Shown here: positions 12,001-18,120 of the stretch, piece after piece
Numbering within the stretch: the first letter of the stretch is position 1
How the letters are laid out: each line of letters begins with the position of its first letter
DNA from: a virus
Virus record (IMG/VR): IMGVR_UViG_3300013133_000019
Span: 1-39,407 of that record
Strand: one strand, 5' to 3'
DNA length: 39,407 nt
Made by a program: the position numbers and the translations under genes
The notes under the pieces: model-generated
The model's database searches: none
Told to the model about the DNA's origin: nothing
What the model saw: the letters and a program-made list of their open reading frames with translations, nothing else

Positions 12001-12041
12001 AAGATATTGTTGAATTAATGAAGAAGTGTTTCTTGATATGA
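1..12041 (+). CDS. Giant virion RNA polymerase polyprotein with zincin protease motif (5' partial)
   Basis: The reading frame is open from the first complete codon (nt 3) to TGA at 12041, so the gene begins left of the window and encodes at least 4,012 residues (numbered here from nt 3). Residues 720-724 read HEAFH, a zincin HExxH motif. Glutamates at 767-770 in a helix-like stretch ending GFRKWM are candidate third ligands. Near residue 2399 RIPTQ precedes GGDFDID (aspartates about 2438, 2440, 2442), matching the metal-binding DxDxD of two-barrel RNA polymerases of the YonO/crAss type. A conserved-looking NSAKAGVGIGA follows downstream. In known crAss-like phages this polymerase is packaged and injected to transcribe early genes; the protease may cut the polyprotein, which is inference. 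The region after about residue 2700 is not recognised. The next gene overlaps by ATGA. Confidence 0.9.
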   Translation, partial: EQLDTEGETVTPYKGKRFEALADTALKDTAQEAISDNPEDPNYNVKDTDPKRTIHFVVKRNILRLLTGKNSGSEINYPGAGKIYLRAQSKGTIPDDRLLSDKDPRSSRNTSDVVAVVVDAAGNPVKFDDAGNVSPNGNIVFFNINKPYNIEAEYERKRVAAIVKMSGVSEEEAIDRLLDEKKTVNGIIDHVMLSPSTNSVMLDITGGSLGYVASQEDKYTLSKVNLNNAPFTITKGKGNIYQITIPSISENPITLFNPEVRSNPKLMELFADLLVNDVFFPSGSPVTLAAKKKQLKNFLYFSLQFEANLDVKGGALILFGQETDLSTDEAKAAAKEKILKIFNSPFVSGTLSATQVNKKKAKGAKVYTDQNDPAIKQGDILETDGVYQLLNYPGLYIAPKIWDLKENETGTVPFINLTKDDKGRYVLSTIADGYISDYVFENFLIDKQLNGNNEIVLLNPYLTFTPLNYRSIAVKKEPVKDAVNEALNKTNPSAAKDYENMSYAQKEAFKIAEYAENNKGPRQSTAKIAADIFLNNLKKGNYNARTKEEVQEILDELIKNAALKKTHITPIQKLIDTIAFSETEVEILPEITDEEYVPVPEEVIEQPVAEITLTDDEIAETDSLISGIEATGGEDQSTEEEEDDNDGYYKRQAQIDNSEKITAQQLKEAREWYERSPISKVFTFEEAYNLVNQRNPDSIAQWTRNGIVLFKGSNLTDLYHEAFHGFTQAFMTPAQRADLYNAVREKSGTFVTYKGQTKSFADATNKEAEEYLAEGFRKWMLAGAKKTSLDKSSSKIANFFEWLFNKLKALFGKYEISDITANDKANEFIEDIYNKLSDPKGDFGIYKFSVDNLNQGFDVLYKGPQAVNEELPINKKMPYLNNMQSDLLMSSIDSWMAQVLSVEATQLSEEKALKFFNDSIKAYVSGEKSASQIESERTKIAKELNYGKIARKLKSKQGRTNLYKQVYNILGKLYNEVYNKREELKRKTDRNQEEQNQLAALEEQAKILYWSYTNFGDINNLDANVQSEDGTFKGVIAYHIANSPAFGGAAIEGLDAIDQEETNSRSPYADRLGNEQSLVDLAKERAEVKFLFRSVFRINPETGTPYMNSLGAPEIMHFRDLWNKVALLLENTLDPAEMYAKLAKFAASEDKTEMTYAVAQLMNKLGPKGLDRSKHKHLQDIDAENLWTSFWSIFSNRRIALMAMTATITEDKGKISFESRIGRGINPNARVGKKWDSDFPKSTNKYKIVIDGIPQLDLKQIVKDFSSLKNKVQKSRKIDPQDALDFLSALGINLTANKEVINALQNGDPEFEVPADFNVLKTFFANRFSDLRTLDPTLGSLKNSEFPSYLEILANDPNIIIQRPSDLFKDRRNLSVKIGTEVYDMPELKGENKNWGTLQLVEGQFGSGIPSFMATTADNNTQFEHSLNSTMSVMVTDINNVEFYDDFLKLPHLRHLHYEFNPAAKNYAWLKNMYYLDKEKDGNNYGKRKIVNGVKVALVLNNISGVKVDERDGVASAKADQFTKFILDVHLMTQVGLPELMRHSDKSTSYSVTLNIMEPLGDEFTDWSKGALYMPTIAFLNDRSAYHNVLYNNFIIPNLNIELTRIIGLKNKEKEIIDTLKKIREQKKKGGKVDPTPVFDMKYLKQGQKFLSFQGILNKKTKEDLLAAFEKYTNDQLAAGVEPIKITLQDFLKTDPALDLKITQETSVYFHNTLFNQTKITYEDSGSVLADNLIDTVYKQALNKNKALYENTKGNRELWEDAILRSYTINAWIHNIESMNVLYGDPASYDHAKEDFHKRNAGLASTGNIYRVDDDMLYTINNTLGGRKFEDQYRLAMGLKPRRAYDGTMATAVIKDKITKSIYWDEIGYNLYVQDKEKALRANNRLSDALKRSEKEIDEAIKTKLFGKSHKNLKIKDISSLKNITPDRKSVMRNYFEMTEADAQGWISMDAYRALLYSQGEWTPGHQKLYDDMLAGKEIDQAKVGIFFPPIKAQYWGPLMTDAFRVDAFHKFQLTPMVPTLLQSTPKLKALSEKMMKEGIDYSVFQSGSKMGNMQTAKLDENDELVGEADNVYDNDTRDINEDVPFTVNTIFVKYLKNQLKIAPKFKGKNTFPTQIRKIIETGLMENGIPTDYKPNDEFESRVNSWNALKQSDKIKASTNYRKLINYENAIRKLSFVKRAQLFSKAKINFNPKTGEIRGNLQNIVEFIKTQLSKEDLADHELDFIKVDEATGQLQADLSYSLSSELIESVLNALITKSLVKQKVTGEPLIQVSGAMLEEEPQFTNPTEEQLKKYGGTNGLTFFRLEEGGQTIEAIKIKIAMQGDYEKLLYLDEVAVYKDEFVPDLSKVKIKAKEGVVPGKIVRVLDYNASLQNLNNLIKDEDWLNKGENRNLISAFGVRIPTQSENATVFAEVYQFLPKEAGNIIILPAEIVAQSGGDFDIDKLTLQFPNIKKQVTIDDNGVKSTKVGLYKETDDKELRAKYEKYKKAQAEYLLLGNQYKTESEKKRALELMQLLSKGDIIESTINDMIKEGEALTFEEFALTDLEKSAQNDVMYSMIDILRSPAAYINLVRPNSIDILEPLADDAKEKFKGYTPKISTNDEEVGKEIQVSRIYEPIYNLFKHYTNNSAKAGVGIGAIDITYNEIFNRVGMYMTPNNREFVKGLEFNSPEVQEAIALAKRQRTIENIDAKKKAKRKQYAADNLTTYDQVKPNLFKSKADKEQYFLTDAEEAEKKKVEEEINNYKSKYKLDPIRLLQEFQRQTIYLPHNTMKVKDSAGNFYNDLAISLSHTTDVFGQNQISDVLSQLENGWLDAAKEPWIYYLRGNEQLAPHLLFLVQAGVPIEHVVSFIGQPIVVEYMETLSKLQSQFGQLMQFEGVNNVTRNQAKLMAKKIMLEKLGYSLEGYKGKNNSEKLNKLLSEESFFIQPENGAFNLDQLKDQIDYVWKNYQPYEKNGKVRMSDRNIDYSDEKLNDLQKQILIHFLQVSEMQDSIRDVKMKTNFDTTPSKTLNSAQTKISQLKELKRTKTEKDGDISSQNKYWRVPSQIIEKIVPTIKRKDADGTLIDTGNLDDDAIESPIGSFYVQPIQNYLWSPLFPLKSNRTINNFIDSLGFIEKDKARNNTWMSDDEEVITGFKNALVPIIFQNEFLSFDVRKLMSIDLEPTPVTYRDAEVKLESVIALTAGGAVAKMDKGQMTIYFDYNTLYNQFINKDYAKENYGGDLRFQTLPENQFRTFGEYVKYVFEREYIRATFAELGGKKVIDDLFATDPKANSLYKDSLARAKAVEGIEKKDINKIRKRIAFETYITNKALVEVYNMRALFNGIDTAYAFEITKYQDDPAYSKLVKEFNIFQNLTADAETTKGGQNRINLAFVESVNDASTINSYYEQVAHLSNSAYLTRLNSIRNLGLSPSQIREIESTFKKLPIIAFLQSGMEPHGRFALNRIVDESVVRMMSQSWVDSFIEKVQKEELSKNSSIRYKTLHETFNAFVGANKRYDSRGKNYIIDRTKDGKPALSLEDLRIINSDINPKEALFDPAYIQSNGLPSNGFISLGDTVSTDIKFRGDKTYEGVVSNISYENGLIDITIDATSGGKVKLLFDTKGNIRTAYTSKAESPTDFQKTTFAKPKFELSKYFIKEVIGEDRVYTSVGDTVTGVYSYSIKEKSVLEPISVTVDSIKDIGYLYNQGKEAQGTNRYLVDVTITSREKPASKTFVIDTNGIILGEVFKGRFNLSDRQSSLSTIVLPADKRKADPSLVFRSMVEMQQAKAAGRIPAGEIVEVLSFSKDASGLPVSDLYVLDGNTGEVSPLTDNLYDDYLNMEEDIQELLEKKNRFVVYNDAVKGMDTIEQDSSPSTNPLGGKEKLKDRFVKYGDFNLKIGIPTRKKYSGGKLNEYFEDDYDYINNVQKPNAEAVEAIDKMIDSIKLMMDQGYTPIFNNSGYGQYMIGASDDTGRMIPDAVGTGQETFKYLSTRLLEIGFVNPNFVKEAEGVPAIIKATNQPATEEDIVELMKKCFLI

Positions 12042-15000
12042 GTGTTTGCCCTAATATTAATTTGCCTGAATGGAAAGCCTTAGAAAAGGAATTTGGTAGA
12101 TACCAAGCTTATCGTGATTTTGTAGAATCAGGATATGAAATAAGAACTGTACAACAAGTACAGAATAAACTTGATGCTGAAAAAATTTCTAAAGCTACTA
12201 CACCTAGATTACCACATACAAAAGGTATAATGTCAGGTAGTGTTGAAGAGGTCAATATGATTGCATTTAATGCATCTCAAATTGATACTAATTCAGCAGT
12301 ACAAAAGATGGTTAGAGATTCTCAAATTACAAGAGCAATGGAAATTGCACGTAAATTATCTGAGAATCTAGGTGTTAATTTTAATATTATTAGTGGGGAA
12401 AGAGCAACAGAAATAACTGCAGGATCAGTTAACCCATGGTCAGGACAGGCTGCATTTTACTATGGAGGAGTTGCATATTTTGTAGGAGATACCTTATCAC
12501 TAAACTCTGTACTACATGAGTTTGCACATCCACTTGTTAGACAGATACAATTAGAGAACCCTACTTTATTTAATAATCTATATAATAAAGTATCTAGTAC
12601 TAAAGAAGGTAGAGAAATAATTGAGAAGCTTGCAACTACACACCCTAAACTAGTTCCTGGAGACATGATGTATGCAGAAGAAGTTCTTGTACAAGCACTT
12701 GAGCATGCTGCAACAAAACAGGAATTAACTCCTAGTTTTATTCAAGCTATTAAAGATTTCCTATTTGCACTAAAGAAAGTATTAAGAAATGCATTAGGTC
12801 AGATTGATGTATCTAAACTAGATCAGAATACTACATTAGAAGAGTTAGCATCTATGCTACGTAACGATAAGTTTCAGATAGATACAGAACTAGTAACAGA
12901 AGAAGATGTAGTAGCCTATGCACAATCGTTCCAACAAGAAATCAATGAGCTCAAGAACCTAGATAAATCTAAAATTCAAGATGTAATCAGAGATGGTTAT
13001 CGCATTGCATCTAGACAGTTGAGACAGCTACAAGAAGATAAGAACTATAAGGAGCTAGCACGTATTCTAAAAAATCAGTATCAAGGGTTTGATATGGAAA
13101 CGATCATGCAAGATCTTAGTAAGTATCAAAAAGAGATTGATAACATTGTAAATAATGCCATTGAAGAAATGGAGTTGCTTACTAATCAATCTACTGCTGT
13201 AGTTAACACTGTATATAACCTTAGAACAATAGTAGAGAAGATTGAAGCTCATATGAAGGATATCTACAAGAATCAAGATTCTAAAGAAAACCTTCAGAAA
13301 GCAGTTTACTACAAAAAAATAGTTGATTATTGGGAAGCATTTATAGATGATTTAGATACTGCATTAAAGGATCCTGAAGCTAATGTTCCAAGTAATGCTA
13401 AGATTTATGATGTCATTAATAATATTCGTGGACGTTTTAAATCTATTAATGAGCTTACTAATACAATGATGGCTAATGGTGCCAGAGATACATTGTATGA
13501 AGAGTTTTTACCTATAGTAAGAGATGCTGAAGAAAGATATACACAGATTATATCTGACTTAAAAAAGAGAGGTGCTCCTCAGAGGACCATTGATAAATGG
13601 TATAGAGAGTACTATGGTATGACTGAAGCAGAACATGAGGTATATAAAGAGCTTAATGATAAGTATAACAAAGGCGAGTACATGAGCAAATCAGACAAAG
13701 CAAATTATGCTAGTCTTAGACTCATGTCAGCAAATGGTATTGAGCTTACTAAAGAGAAGATGGAAGATCTTCTTAAGAATAATATCAAAGATGCTAACTG
13801 GCTTAACTCATTCATGGAAGGTTACATGTATAATAATGATCCAGTTATTGGAGGATTAGCTTTATATGTAAAAAATAGAATGAATGAGGTATACGTAAAA
13901 GCACAAGCAAAGATGAATGCTTTTTCCATGGATATTAGAGACGATCTAAAAGCCATGGGGTATAATCCTCATAACATAGGTGCATTAGGTGAGGTCATAA
14001 TGTTTAAGGATAATATAGCTAAAGAAGAGAATGGAAAGCTTGTAGCTAAGAAAATATGGACATTCTTAAATCCTTTTAAAGATTATAGATATGATCTTCG
14101 TATATTGAACAGAGCTGTAATGGATGCAGAAGAAGAATATTCTGCAAAAGGATCTGATGAAACTCTTAGTAGGTTATACGAAGCTATTGTTAAGCGTAAA
14201 GATTTTATGCGCAAATACTTTCATCAAGAGTTCAAACCAGAGTTCTATGAAAGAGAAAAGATATTTGAAAAGTTCCCTAATGATATAGTAGGGGCTATAG
14301 CTCAACAAAGAAGAAATGATGTTATAGATAAGATTAGAAAAGAATCTATTACAGCAGATGAGCCTGAATCACAAAAGAATCTAGATCGTTTGTGGAGAGA
14401 ATACAGACAGATCTATTCATTATATGATGAGTTTGGTAATACCAAGGAAGGTAATGAGCTATTAATTTCAGAAAGACTTAGAGAATATAGAGAAGCATCT
14501 AGAGATTTCTTTGAGTGGAATGAGCGCCCTGGAGTATTTCAAAATATATTACATGCAAAAGAAGATGAACTTGCATCTAAATATGGTGTAGGAAGTGATG
14601 AGTATAATAGATTACGTGATGCATGGATTCTAAAAAATACAAGGGTAATTATTAAACCTGAATTCTATGCAGAAAGACAAGATATCTTAGATAAGATAAA
14701 TGCAATACTATCTACTCTGCCTGATACAGCTCAGAAAGAAATAGATTTAGCGCCTTTACATCAAGCAATTATAGATATCAAATCAGGATTTAGAGATGAT
14801 AATGGTCAACCTAATCCTGAAGAAATGACTACTGAAGCTCGCGCAAGAATTAAATTTCTTGAAGAAGAAATAGAAAAGCGCAAAGGTCTTTATAGAGGTA
14901 TTAGTGGTTTGAATAAAGAACAATCTGAAAGACTAAATGAACTAATCACTAAAAAGAATGAAAGCGCTCTTACAGATTTAGAAGGAGCTGAGTTTGCAGG

Positions 15001-17674
15001 ATTATGGCAAATGAAAAGAATGGGTCAGTTATCTGATTATCAAAGAAGAGAACTAGACGCAAGATATAAAGAGCTTAATGATCTTTCATCAAATGATGCA
15101 ACCATATACTATATAGATATTATTAATAACTATTTAGCTACTATGGATACTACTGAGTTTGAAAAACAAACAGGTTCTACAATAATCGATGAAACATCAG
15201 CACATTATATGTTGAGTCCTGTTATTGTAAATAATCTTAAAGCACAGAGTCCTGAGTTTGCAAAATGGTATGACGCTAATCATATCTCCTATCAGACGCG
15301 AGAAGGGGAGATGTTTAAGAGAGTTAGTATTTGGTCAGTTACTAGACCTAACAATCCTAATCATTATGAGACTACAAAAATTAAAGATAGAACAGGGAAG
15401 GTAACAGATGTTATACAAGGAAAACCTGCATTAAAATTCTATCGTCAAGAAGTAAAACCTGAGTTTCAGAATGAGAGAATAGTTGGGGTTACTGTAGATA
15501 ATAGAGGTCACTTCCTTCCTAAAGGTATAAACGATTTAGATAAATCATTACCTGAATGGGATAAGTATGTGAACTATCAATACTATGAATTAAAAGAAAA
15601 GAATCCTAGAGCATTTACTGTATTAGAAAAATCTGTTAGATATCACCTTGACAACCAGCAAGGAATGAATCAACGCGATAAGCTGTATCTAGATTTTCCT
15701 CGTTATACAAAAGGTAACTATGAATCTATTATAAGTAAAAGTATAAATGAAAGAGGTCAGAGATTATCAAATGGTGTTACACAGTTAGCTAAGCGTGTAA
15801 GAGAAACATTCCAGAAAGTTAAAGATGACGCAGAACAAGGATTTAGTTACAAGAATGAAAACAATCTAGTATATCTAGATATGTTTGATGATGAATTATC
15901 TAACGTTCCTGTTACAGGATTATATGATATTGAAGTAGATAATGTTTCTACAGATGTAATAAGTGGATTAAACAGATATATGCTAGGCGCTGAGAAGCAA
16001 AAGAAGCTTATTGAAATTAGTCCATTAGCTAGAGCTATTCAGGATGTAGTAAATGATCCTGCAAATAGTGGTGGAGTTGTAGAGCAAGTTAAGAAGAATA
16101 TGATCTCTAGATTCCTTATGCCTCCTCGTAGGAAGAAGGACACTACTGTGAGAGCTAGAGCTATAAATAACTTTATAGAAAGGGAGTTTGAAGGAATTAC
16201 AATGAAAGGTTGGGGTTCAGATTCTGCTGCCTTAAATAAAGTAGCTAATGTTTTATTTAAGAATGCTTCGTTCCAATTCTTTGCACTTAACATTCCTTCA
16301 GCAATGAAGAACCACTTTGGTGCTAAGTTTCAAACTATGATTGAATCAAGTGCAGGTCAATATCTAAATCCTATATCTGCAGGTAAGGGAGAAGCTTGGG
16401 CTAGTATGGCAATGGCAGACTTAAGCTTTGGAGGTAACTTATATACTAAAGGTCCTAAGTCTCTTACTCAACAGATTATACAAGTATTTGATCCTGCTCA
16501 AGGTAGATTAGAAAATGACTTTAGGGTATCATCTATGTCACGTACTCTTACTAAAGATGTTGTAGAAGGGTCATGGTTATATAGTCCAAGAAAATGGTTA
16601 GAGCTACAAGCTACGTTTCAATTATTTGGTGGTATGATGTACCATAAGAAGATTGAACAAACACTACCTAATGGATCTAAGAAGATGATCAACTATATAG
16701 ATGCTTGGCAATTAAATGACAAGAATCAAATTGTTCTCAAAGAAGGTATTGATCCTAAGTGGGGTATTACTTATGATGATGAAGGTAATGTAAAGATGGG
16801 TACTGAATTCTCATTATTTAAGAATAAAGTACATCAGGTAACTAACAACTTACAAGGAGCATACTCTGAGTTTGATCAACCTGAAGCTCAGCGTTATGTT
16901 GCATTTAGATTCATAAGTTATTTAAGAAGATACTTTACACCAATGGTAATGAATCGTTTTGGATATGCAGGACCATTAGGTAAAGCAAGACCAAGATTAA
17001 ACCCTGGATTAGGAGAACCTGCTATGGGTTATTACATAAGAACTCTTCAAGTACTTAAAGAGACAGTAACTCAAATGGGTAAGAATGTTCCCTACATGAC
17101 AAAGGAAGAGTCTAGAGCAATGATGAAAACATTCTCTGAATTTGCTTTACTATTACTAGTTAGTGCAATTATCTTATTAGCATTTGGTTGGGATCCTGAT
17201 GAGGATGATGAAGACAGATATAAAAGACTTAGAAGTAAGTCAGGTGCTATGCCTTTTTGGGGCATTGTAGATGATGATGATAGACCATTTAATAGCGCAG
17301 GTTGGTTAGAGTTACATGCATTAAATCTAATGATACAGATACGTGCAGAGAATGAGCAATTCATACCTATACCTGAAAAGCTATTAGGATTTGGTGGTGT
17401 AGATAATTACTTAGAGATGCTAGATCTTAAGTCTATTGTTACTGGTCCTACTACAGATACAGCACTTCAAATCTTTGATGATGCAATAGCAATTTTGAGA
17501 AATGAAGATAGTGCTTATTACTCTCGTGATGTAGGTCCTTATTCATTTCAAAAGAAAGGTGGGTGGAAGCTTTCTGCTAAACTTGCTAAAATGCTAGGAT
17601 TTACTGGTAGTACACTTGATCCTGCAAATGCAATTCAGAAATTCTACCAAGCTATGGCAATGGTTAAGAGATAA
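12038..17674 (+). CDS. Large virion cargo-like protein with zincin motif and C-terminal membrane segment
   Basis: I chose ATG 12038, which overlaps the upstream TGA as ATGA, over an upstream GTG at 12026; the product is 1,878 residues beginning MSVCPNINLPEWK. Residues 160-164 read HEFAH, a zincin motif, followed about 60 residues later by AEEVLVQAL, which could give the third zinc ligand. Long charged helical stretches fill the middle. One hydrophobic segment lies at about residues 1702-1718 (FALLLLVSAIILLAFGW), followed by a very acidic patch. Position next to the polymerase and size fit the ejected cargo proteins of crAss-like virions. Membrane insertion during DNA entry is inference. It could instead be a capsid-internal scaffold or protease. 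It is the last gene before the convergent terminator. Confidence 0.88.
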   Translation: MSVCPNINLPEWKALEKEFGRYQAYRDFVESGYEIRTVQQVQNKLDAEKISKATTPRLPHTKGIMSGSVEEVNMIAFNASQIDTNSAVQKMVRDSQITRAMEIARKLSENLGVNFNIISGERATEITAGSVNPWSGQAAFYYGGVAYFVGDTLSLNSVLHEFAHPLVRQIQLENPTLFNNLYNKVSSTKEGREIIEKLATTHPKLVPGDMMYAEEVLVQALEHAATKQELTPSFIQAIKDFLFALKKVLRNALGQIDVSKLDQNTTLEELASMLRNDKFQIDTELVTEEDVVAYAQSFQQEINELKNLDKSKIQDVIRDGYRIASRQLRQLQEDKNYKELARILKNQYQGFDMETIMQDLSKYQKEIDNIVNNAIEEMELLTNQSTAVVNTVYNLRTIVEKIEAHMKDIYKNQDSKENLQKAVYYKKIVDYWEAFIDDLDTALKDPEANVPSNAKIYDVINNIRGRFKSINELTNTMMANGARDTLYEEFLPIVRDAEERYTQIISDLKKRGAPQRTIDKWYREYYGMTEAEHEVYKELNDKYNKGEYMSKSDKANYASLRLMSANGIELTKEKMEDLLKNNIKDANWLNSFMEGYMYNNDPVIGGLALYVKNRMNEVYVKAQAKMNAFSMDIRDDLKAMGYNPHNIGALGEVIMFKDNIAKEENGKLVAKKIWTFLNPFKDYRYDLRILNRAVMDAEEEYSAKGSDETLSRLYEAIVKRKDFMRKYFHQEFKPEFYEREKIFEKFPNDIVGAIAQQRRNDVIDKIRKESITADEPESQKNLDRLWREYRQIYSLYDEFGNTKEGNELLISERLREYREASRDFFEWNERPGVFQNILHAKEDELASKYGVGSDEYNRLRDAWILKNTRVIIKPEFYAERQDILDKINAILSTLPDTAQKEIDLAPLHQAIIDIKSGFRDDNGQPNPEEMTTEARARIKFLEEEIEKRKGLYRGISGLNKEQSERLNELITKKNESALTDLEGAEFAGLWQMKRMGQLSDYQRRELDARYKELNDLSSNDATIYYIDIINNYLATMDTTEFEKQTGSTIIDETSAHYMLSPVIVNNLKAQSPEFAKWYDANHISYQTREGEMFKRVSIWSVTRPNNPNHYETTKIKDRTGKVTDVIQGKPALKFYRQEVKPEFQNERIVGVTVDNRGHFLPKGINDLDKSLPEWDKYVNYQYYELKEKNPRAFTVLEKSVRYHLDNQQGMNQRDKLYLDFPRYTKGNYESIISKSINERGQRLSNGVTQLAKRVRETFQKVKDDAEQGFSYKNENNLVYLDMFDDELSNVPVTGLYDIEVDNVSTDVISGLNRYMLGAEKQKKLIEISPLARAIQDVVNDPANSGGVVEQVKKNMISRFLMPPRRKKDTTVRARAINNFIEREFEGITMKGWGSDSAALNKVANVLFKNASFQFFALNIPSAMKNHFGAKFQTMIESSAGQYLNPISAGKGEAWASMAMADLSFGGNLYTKGPKSLTQQIIQVFDPAQGRLENDFRVSSMSRTLTKDVVEGSWLYSPRKWLELQATFQLFGGMMYHKKIEQTLPNGSKKMINYIDAWQLNDKNQIVLKEGIDPKWGITYDDEGNVKMGTEFSLFKNKVHQVTNNLQGAYSEFDQPEAQRYVAFRFISYLRRYFTPMVMNRFGYAGPLGKARPRLNPGLGEPAMGYYIRTLQVLKETVTQMGKNVPYMTKEESRAMMKTFSEFALLLLVSAIILLAFGWDPDEDDEDRYKRLRSKSGAMPFWGIVDDDDRPFNSAGWLELHALNLMIQIRAENEQFIPIPEKLLGFGGVDNYLEMLDLKSIVTGPTTDTALQIFDDAIAILRNEDSAYYSRDVGPYSFQKKGGWKLSAKLAKMLGFTGSTLDPANAIQKFYQAMAMVKR

Positions 17675-17689
17675 TATCTTACTTAAAAA

Positions 17690-17718
17690 AGAAAAAAAAG
17701 GGGAGACTAAATCTCCCC
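17690..17718. terminator. Bidirectional terminator at the convergent junction
   Basis: A perfect 7-bp stem, GGGGAGA (17700-17706) with TCTCCCC (17712-17718), encloses the loop CTAAA. Eight A residues just left of the stem give a strong U-tract on the minus transcript; the plus transcript gets only a weak TTCTTC tail. The TAG stop of the minus-strand MazG-like gene lies in the loop, so the hairpin overlaps coding sequence. It separates the rightward cargo genes from the leftward early genes. Confidence 0.85.
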
Positions 17719-18120
17719 TTCTTCATCTTTTAGCATGTTAAACTTTAAATACTGCTCTACATTAGGCGGAAAGTACTTAGGTCCCTTAAGAATTTTTCCA
17801 TCTTCACGTAGTACAGGATTACCATCTTCACCTAGTTTACTCATATTACTAGATTGAATCTCATCAAAGATATCTTCTATAATATATTGTAAACCATGTT
17901 TAAGTATTGTTCCACAAAGAATATACATTTGATCTCCTAATGCATCTGCTATAGATACAATATCATTAGTATCACAAGCATCTAGATATTCATCATTTTC
18001 TTCAGCCATTAATCTATGGCGTAGCTCATATTCTTCTTTGCTAATATGTTGAGGCCACTTAGCGTTCTTTTGATTGAACGCCTCGTGAAACCTTGCAACA
18101 GCATCTAATTGTTTTTTCAT
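17707..18120 (-). CDS. MazG-like / PRA-PH-type nucleotide pyrophosphohydrolase
   Basis: A 137-residue protein of the all-alpha NTP pyrophosphohydrolase type. Residues 40-44 (EENDE) and 59-63 (DALGD) fit the E-x2-E ... D-x3-D metal-binding pattern of MazG and PRA-PH domains. Such enzymes split nucleoside triphosphates to monophosphate and pyrophosphate. In phages they are thought to clean the dNTP pool or lower alarmone levels; which one applies here cannot be seen. It is the last gene of the leftward early region, and its start directly abuts the stop of the 426-residue gene. Its 3' end forms half of the convergent terminator hairpin. Confidence 0.75.
   Translation of the reverse strand: MKKQLDAVARFHEAFNQKNAKWPQHISKEEYELRHRLMAEENDEYLDACDTNDIVSIADALGDQMYILCGTILKHGLQYIIEDIFDEIQSSNMSKLGEDGNPVLREDGKILKGPKYFPPNVEQYLKFNMLKDEEGEI

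Noticed and set aside
12026-12040. GTG at 12026 as the start of the second large gene
   Set aside because: ATG at 12038 overlaps the upstream stop as ATGA, the usual coupling seen throughout the window, and gives a more natural N-terminus.
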